8,374 nt of DNA, taken from the NCBI GenBank assembly GCA_005877535.1, contig VBOM01000096.1, forward strand, positions 1 through 8,374, written 5' to 3'. The DNA is from Nitrospirota bacterium (lineage in GTDB: Bacteria; Nitrospirota; Nitrospiria; Nitrospirales; Nitrospiraceae). Position numbers and translations under genes: made by a program. Below, one piece after another: positions 5,988 to 8,374 of this stretch; position 1 is the stretch's first letter, and the number at the start of each line of letters is the position of its first letter. Below the pieces are notes generated by a model that had not been told where the DNA came from, ran no database searches, and saw nothing but the letters and a program-made list of their open reading frames with translations.

Positions 5988-6863
5988 TTATGTTTTCGCA
6001 AACGGGTTCTTGATTTTGCTCAGCAGGCTTTCGATCGGAGGAACTCCCTTTGCGGCACCGGTGACTTCCGCGATAATTTTCTGTGCGATCTCCCGGAACG
6101 CCGCCGATTGCGGAGACGCCGGATCAGCCACGACAATCGGGTTGCCAGAGTCGCCGCCATCACGGATCGCCGGGTCGATCGGCACTCGACCCAGGAACGG
6201 CACCCCGAGTGTGGCGGCAGCCCGCTCCCCTCCCCCGTGCGAAAATATTTCGGTCCGCTCCCCGCAGTGACCGCAGAGGAAGTAGCTCATGTTCTCCACA
6301 ATGCCGAGAAGCGGCACATTCACCTTTTGGAACATCATCATGCCTTTGCGAACATCGTGCAAGGCCACTTCCTGCGGGGTCGTGACGGTGACCGCGCCGG
6401 TCAGCGGGACCAATTGTGTCAGGGTGAGCTGCGCGTCTCCGGTGCCGGGCGGGAGATCAATAAGCAAGTAATCCAGTTCGCCCCATAGCACGTCTCGAAA
6501 GAGTTGTTGAATGGCGGTATGGACCATCGGTCCTCGCCAGACCACGGCGGTCTCTTCCGGGACGAAAAATCCCATGGAGATGAGCTTGACGCCGTGACTT
6601 TCGGCTGGAGCGATCTTGCCGTTTTTCTGTTCCGGGGGCTTGGTCACGCCCATCATCATGGGAATGTTCGGACCATAGATATCCGCATCAAGCAGGCCGA
6701 CCTTGGCGCCGGTTAAGGCAAGGGCGACAGCGAGATTGACGGAGACCGTGGATTTGCCGACCCCGCCTTTGCCGCTGCTGACGGCGATGACATATTTCAC
6801 GCCGGGAATGAGGTTGTCTTTCCCGTGACCAGCCTGGGGTCCAGCGGGATGTTGATCAGCCAT
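5988..6863 (-). CDS. mrp: Mrp/ApbC-family Fe-S cluster carrier P-loop ATPase
   Basis: Members of this family bind and deliver [4Fe-4S] clusters to apoproteins in an ATP-dependent way, as dimers in the cytoplasm. From ATG 6863 the product has 291 residues. The deviant Walker A motif GKGGVGKST is at 31-39, [10 protein letters not shown] is at 59-68, and [11 protein letters not shown] at 133-143 supplies the Walker B region. The bridging CxxC is C197 and C200 (FLCGHCGE). The N-terminal MIP18/DUF59 domain of longer Mrp proteins is absent; only about 25 polar residues precede the ATPase. The start is set by AGGAGG 8 nt upstream; an ATG eight codons further out has no ribosome site. Placement before a Rieske gene and upstream of lipA, both needing Fe-S clusters, is suggestive but not proof of a dedicated role. 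Confidence 0.94.
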   Translation of the reverse strand: MADQHPAGPQAGHGKDNLIPGVKYVIAVSSGKGGVGKSTVSVNLAVALALTGAKVGLLDADIYGPNIPMMMGVTKPPEQKNGKIAPAESHGVKLISMGFFVPEETAVVWRGPMVHTAIQQLFRDVLWGELDYLLIDLPPGTGDAQLTLTQLVPLTGAVTVTTPQEVALHDVRKGMMMFQKVNVPLLGIVENMSYFLCGHCGERTEIFSHGGGERAAATLGVPFLGRVPIDPAIRDGGDSGNPIVVADPASPQSAAFREIAQKIIAEVTGAAKGVPPIESLLSKIKNPFAKT

Positions 6864-6871
6864 GAAGCGTT

Positions 6872-6877
6872 CCTCCT
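6872..6877 (-). promoter_or_regulatory. Ribosome binding site that fixes the mrp start
   Basis: A full AGGAGG on the minus strand lies 8 nt before the ATG at 6863. The in-frame ATG at 6887 lies upstream of this site, so the shorter product is preferred. Confidence 0.8.
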
Positions 6878-6922
6878 CTACGTGCACAATCGAATAGGAC
6901 TGGCTCTCGGGTCAGCCACTCC

Positions 6923-6928
6923 ATCATA
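6923..6928 (-). promoter_or_regulatory. Possible -10 element of the mrp promoter
   Basis: TATGAT on the minus strand lies about 60 nt before the mrp start, in the 179-nt gap after the desaturase. The hexamer 17 nt upstream (TTTCTT) is a poor -35. A short TGGCT/AGCCA inverted repeat (6901-6905 and 6914-6918) lies just downstream. I saw no clear intrinsic terminator for the desaturase in this gap. Confidence 0.3.
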
Positions 6929-7042
6929 AGCGAAGGACAGGGTGAAAGAAAATGGGTCTATTGCGCTATTGACGGTGGCTCAATGGGAGAATGCCTAGAG
7001 GAAGGATCAAATAGTCTCTCGGGAGCGTTTTTCGCGAACCGA

Positions 7043-7903
7043 TTACCCGACGGTGGGGTCATTGCGGCGAAGATTGGTGGCGAGCCCGAACAGCGAGAAA
7101 GTGTATATGATCCATTTCGAGGGGTCGAAATTGTACCACTTCGGTCCGTTGCGAAAATCACGTGCGTAGGCGTGATGAAAATTGTGATATCCCTCGCCAA
7201 AACTGACAAAGGAGATCAACCAGCTATCACGGCTGCTGTCCTGCTTGCTGTGGGGCTGTGTCCCTACCATGTGACAGAGTGAATTGATCGTGAAGGTGGA
7301 GTTCAGCACCATGAACATCCGGAAGAGACCACCCAATAAGAAAGCGCTGATGCCGCCCTGCCAGCCGCCGTGCCAAATACCGAGGACAAAAGGGAGTAGC
7401 AGTCCCGTAACCACAATCGGCCAGTAGTAGCGGTCTTGCCACATCACGACAGGATCGCGACGCAGACGGATCTCGTACTTCTGCGTTCGATAGGGGGTGT
7501 CGTAAAAGAGCCAGCCGCAGTGGCTGTGCCAGAATCCCTTGGTGGCGTTGTAGGGATCTTCTTCTTCATCAGTCTTGGCGTGATGGCGGATATGGTCGCC
7601 GCCCCACGTGAGGGCAGAATTTTGCATCGCCCAACCACCAGCGACCAGGATACAGGCCTTGACCCAGTTCGGGCACTCGAAACTCTGGTGCGACACCAAC
7701 CGATGATAGCCCACGGTGATGCCCATGCCAGTGACGATGTACATCACTAAGGACAGGACCCAGTCGAAAAGGCTGAACCCGTAGTAATAACCGTAGAGTG
7801 GGATCCCGATAATCGTGGCGACGACGATAGCGCAGAATAGAGCCAAGTTTAACGGCACAAATACGTCTTCTGTCTGTGTCGCTTCAGTTGTTGTCGCGAG
7901 CAT
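7043..7903 (-). CDS. Membrane fatty acyl desaturase (delta-9 / acyl-CoA desaturase type)
   Basis: This enzyme family puts a cis double bond into a fatty acyl chain using a di-iron centre, O2 and an electron donor. All three histidine boxes are present in 286 residues: HRLVSH at 67-72, HIRHH at 104-108 and HNFHH at 240-244. The accessory WHSHCGW at 125-131 and NSLCH at 207-211 also match the stearoyl-CoA desaturase branch. Hydrophobic spans at about 17-40, 47-64, 80-98, 161-177 and 184-202 fit a polytopic membrane protein. The start at 7903 has AAGGAG 5 nt upstream; an ATG at 7930 lies upstream of that site and is rejected. The gene stands alone, divergent from the proline dehydrogenase-like gene. 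The donor is not encoded beside it; the Rieske protein is a conceivable but unsupported candidate. Regiospecificity is not readable from sequence. Confidence 0.93.
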   Translation of the reverse strand: MLATTTEATQTEDVFVPLNLALFCAIVVATIIGIPLYGYYYGFSLFDWVLSLVMYIVTGMGITVGYHRLVSHQSFECPNWVKACILVAGGWAMQNSALTWGGDHIRHHAKTDEEEDPYNATKGFWHSHCGWLFYDTPYRTQKYEIRLRRDPVVMWQDRYYWPIVVTGLLLPFVLGIWHGGWQGGISAFLLGGLFRMFMVLNSTFTINSLCHMVGTQPHSKQDSSRDSWLISFVSFGEGYHNFHHAYARDFRNGPKWYNFDPSKWIIYTFSLFGLATNLRRNDPTVG

Positions 7904-7908
7904 TACTT

Positions 7909-7914
7909 CTCCTT
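7909..7914 (-). promoter_or_regulatory. Ribosome binding site that fixes the desaturase start
   Basis: AAGGAG on the minus strand is 5 nt before the ATG at 7903 and rules out the longer frame from 7930, which would place this site inside the coding region. Confidence 0.8.
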
Positions 7915-7973
7915 TGGAGCACTCATCCATCGCTTCACGGGAGTATCTGCCGGGTAGGACGCAGTAGTAAAAA

Positions 7974-8026
7974 CAGTATACCGAATTTATGCAAAGGTTT
8001 CAACAGAATGCTCGCAGTGTATACTG
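7974..8026. repeat. Inverted repeat CAGTATAC / GTATACTG in the divergent promoter
   Basis: CAGTATAC at 7974-7981 and GTATACTG at 8019-8026 are perfect reverse complements, 45 nt apart centre to centre. Each contains a -10-like TATACT pointing outward, one toward the desaturase and one toward the gene at 8064. The plus-strand copy (TATACT at 8020-8025) lacks a good -35. They may be back-to-back promoters, or operators for a dimeric regulator. Confidence 0.55.
7975..8003 (-). promoter_or_regulatory. Probable sigma-70 promoter of the desaturase gene
   Basis: On the minus strand TTGAAA (7998-8003) is followed after 17 nt by TATACT (7975-7980). Each hexamer matches the consensus at five of six positions. 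Transcription would start near 7968, giving a leader of about 65 nt before the ATG at 7903. This is the best promoter match I see in the window. Confidence 0.6.
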
Positions 8027-8063
8027 ATGGTGTTCTTTCATCTCACTGCCAGTGGGTGTGCAG

Positions 8064-8374
8064 ATGCCGACAATTTCTTCCCCTCTCGAACCTGTGGTCT
8101 ACCGTATCGGTGAAGAGCTCGCTCGTCTCTCTGCCGGAAGTACTCCGACACTCTTTGAGCGCCGCTGGTGGTCGCAAACGGTCCTCAACTTGGCCATGCA
8201 GGACAGCCGCTTCAAAACACAGCTGTTTCGATTCATTGATGTCCTCCCATCGGTCACAGATGACGAGGAGGTGGTCGCGCTGGCTCGCGAGTATATGGGC
8301 GATGGAGACACACCACTCTTCGGTGGCCAATGGGGGCTCAAAGCCCTTTCCGCCACTAACTTAGGGGCTCGGCT
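8064..8374 (+). CDS. PutA-type proline dehydrogenase, N-terminal part (cut by window edge)
   Basis: The frame is open from ATG 8064 to the right edge, 103 full codons. The text FERRWWSQTVLNLAMQDSRF at 32-51, the following FRFIDVLPSV and the GLKAL segment near 94 resemble the N-terminal helical region of bifunctional proline dehydrogenase / L-glutamate-gamma-semialdehyde dehydrogenase. That enzyme oxidises proline to glutamate at FAD and NAD sites. Neither catalytic domain is inside the window, so whether the gene is bifunctional cannot be seen. The ribosome site is weak (GTGGG, 7 nt before ATG). GTG codons at 8052 and 8058 are in-frame alternatives, and an in-frame TGA at 8025 limits further extension. 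It is the only plus-strand gene and is divergent from the desaturase. The call rests on recognition of the family's N-terminus. Confidence 0.7.
   Translation, partial: MPTISSPLEPVVYRIGEELARLSAGSTPTLFERRWWSQTVLNLAMQDSRFKTQLFRFIDVLPSVTDDEEVVALAREYMGDGDTPLFGGQWGLKALSATNLGAR

Noticed and set aside
5619..6488. Long plus-strand open frame of 289 codons
   Set aside because: It lies antisense to the Rieske and mrp genes, has no recognisable domain, is rich in Arg/His/Pro as expected of a shadow frame in GC-rich DNA, and begins inside repeat B.
7010..7042. Possible terminator after the desaturase (CTCTCGGGAG and a T5 run)
   Set aside because: The arms pair poorly and the T run is not placed after a stem on the minus strand, so it does not fit an intrinsic terminator.
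6983..7282. Plus-strand frame of 99 codons across the mrp-desaturase gap
   Set aside because: Most of it is antisense to the desaturase C-terminus, with no motif seen.
1..8374. New defence system, CRISPR array, prophage or integrated element
   Set aside because: No spaced direct repeats, transposase, integrase, toxin-antitoxin pair or nuclease-type gene is present; the genes are core metabolism.

Overview
The window reads as a compact, GC-rich bacterial chromosome segment. Every recognisable gene lies on the minus strand except one gene that enters at the right edge. Gene order, protein wording and the intergenic repeats resemble Nitrospira (phylum Nitrospirota, nitrite oxidisers and comammox). 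That assignment is from recognition only; no search was run.

Layout in transcription order, right to left. At the far right, a plus-strand gene begins at 8064 and runs off the window; its N-terminus looks like a PutA-type proline dehydrogenase. A divergent promoter region (about 7904-8063) separates it from a minus-strand three-His-box fatty acyl desaturase (7043-7903). Next come an Mrp/ApbC-type Fe-S P-loop ATPase (5988-6863) and a small Rieske ferredoxin (5655-5960), probably co-transcribed. A 122-bp inverted-repeat element (5531-5652) abuts the Rieske stop codon.

Then follows a pyruvate dehydrogenase cluster: pdhA (E1 alpha, 4431-5414), pdhB (E1 beta, 3445-4422), two small unrecognised genes (3051-3419 and 2649-3011), a second and longer inverted-repeat element (2401-2612), pdhC (E2, 1185-2387) and lipA (lipoyl synthase, 253-1188). 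A PIG-L/LmbE-type deacetylase (start at 236) is cut by the left edge.

Working together: PdhA/PdhB decarboxylate a 2-oxo acid, most likely pyruvate, and load the acyl group onto the lipoyl arm of PdhC. LipA inserts the sulfurs into that arm, and its reading frame overlaps the end of pdhC by 4 bp. No E3 (dihydrolipoamide dehydrogenase) or octanoyl transferase is in view. Mrp and the Rieske protein sit just upstream and could relate to Fe-S supply or electron transfer, but that link is inferred from position only.

The least explained items are the two small genes between pdhB and pdhC, the pair of related inverted-repeat elements placed at gene boundaries in opposite orientation, and the symmetrical CAGTATAC/GTATACTG sites in the divergent promoter. 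No tRNA, rRNA, CRISPR array, transposase gene or clear new multi-gene system was seen.
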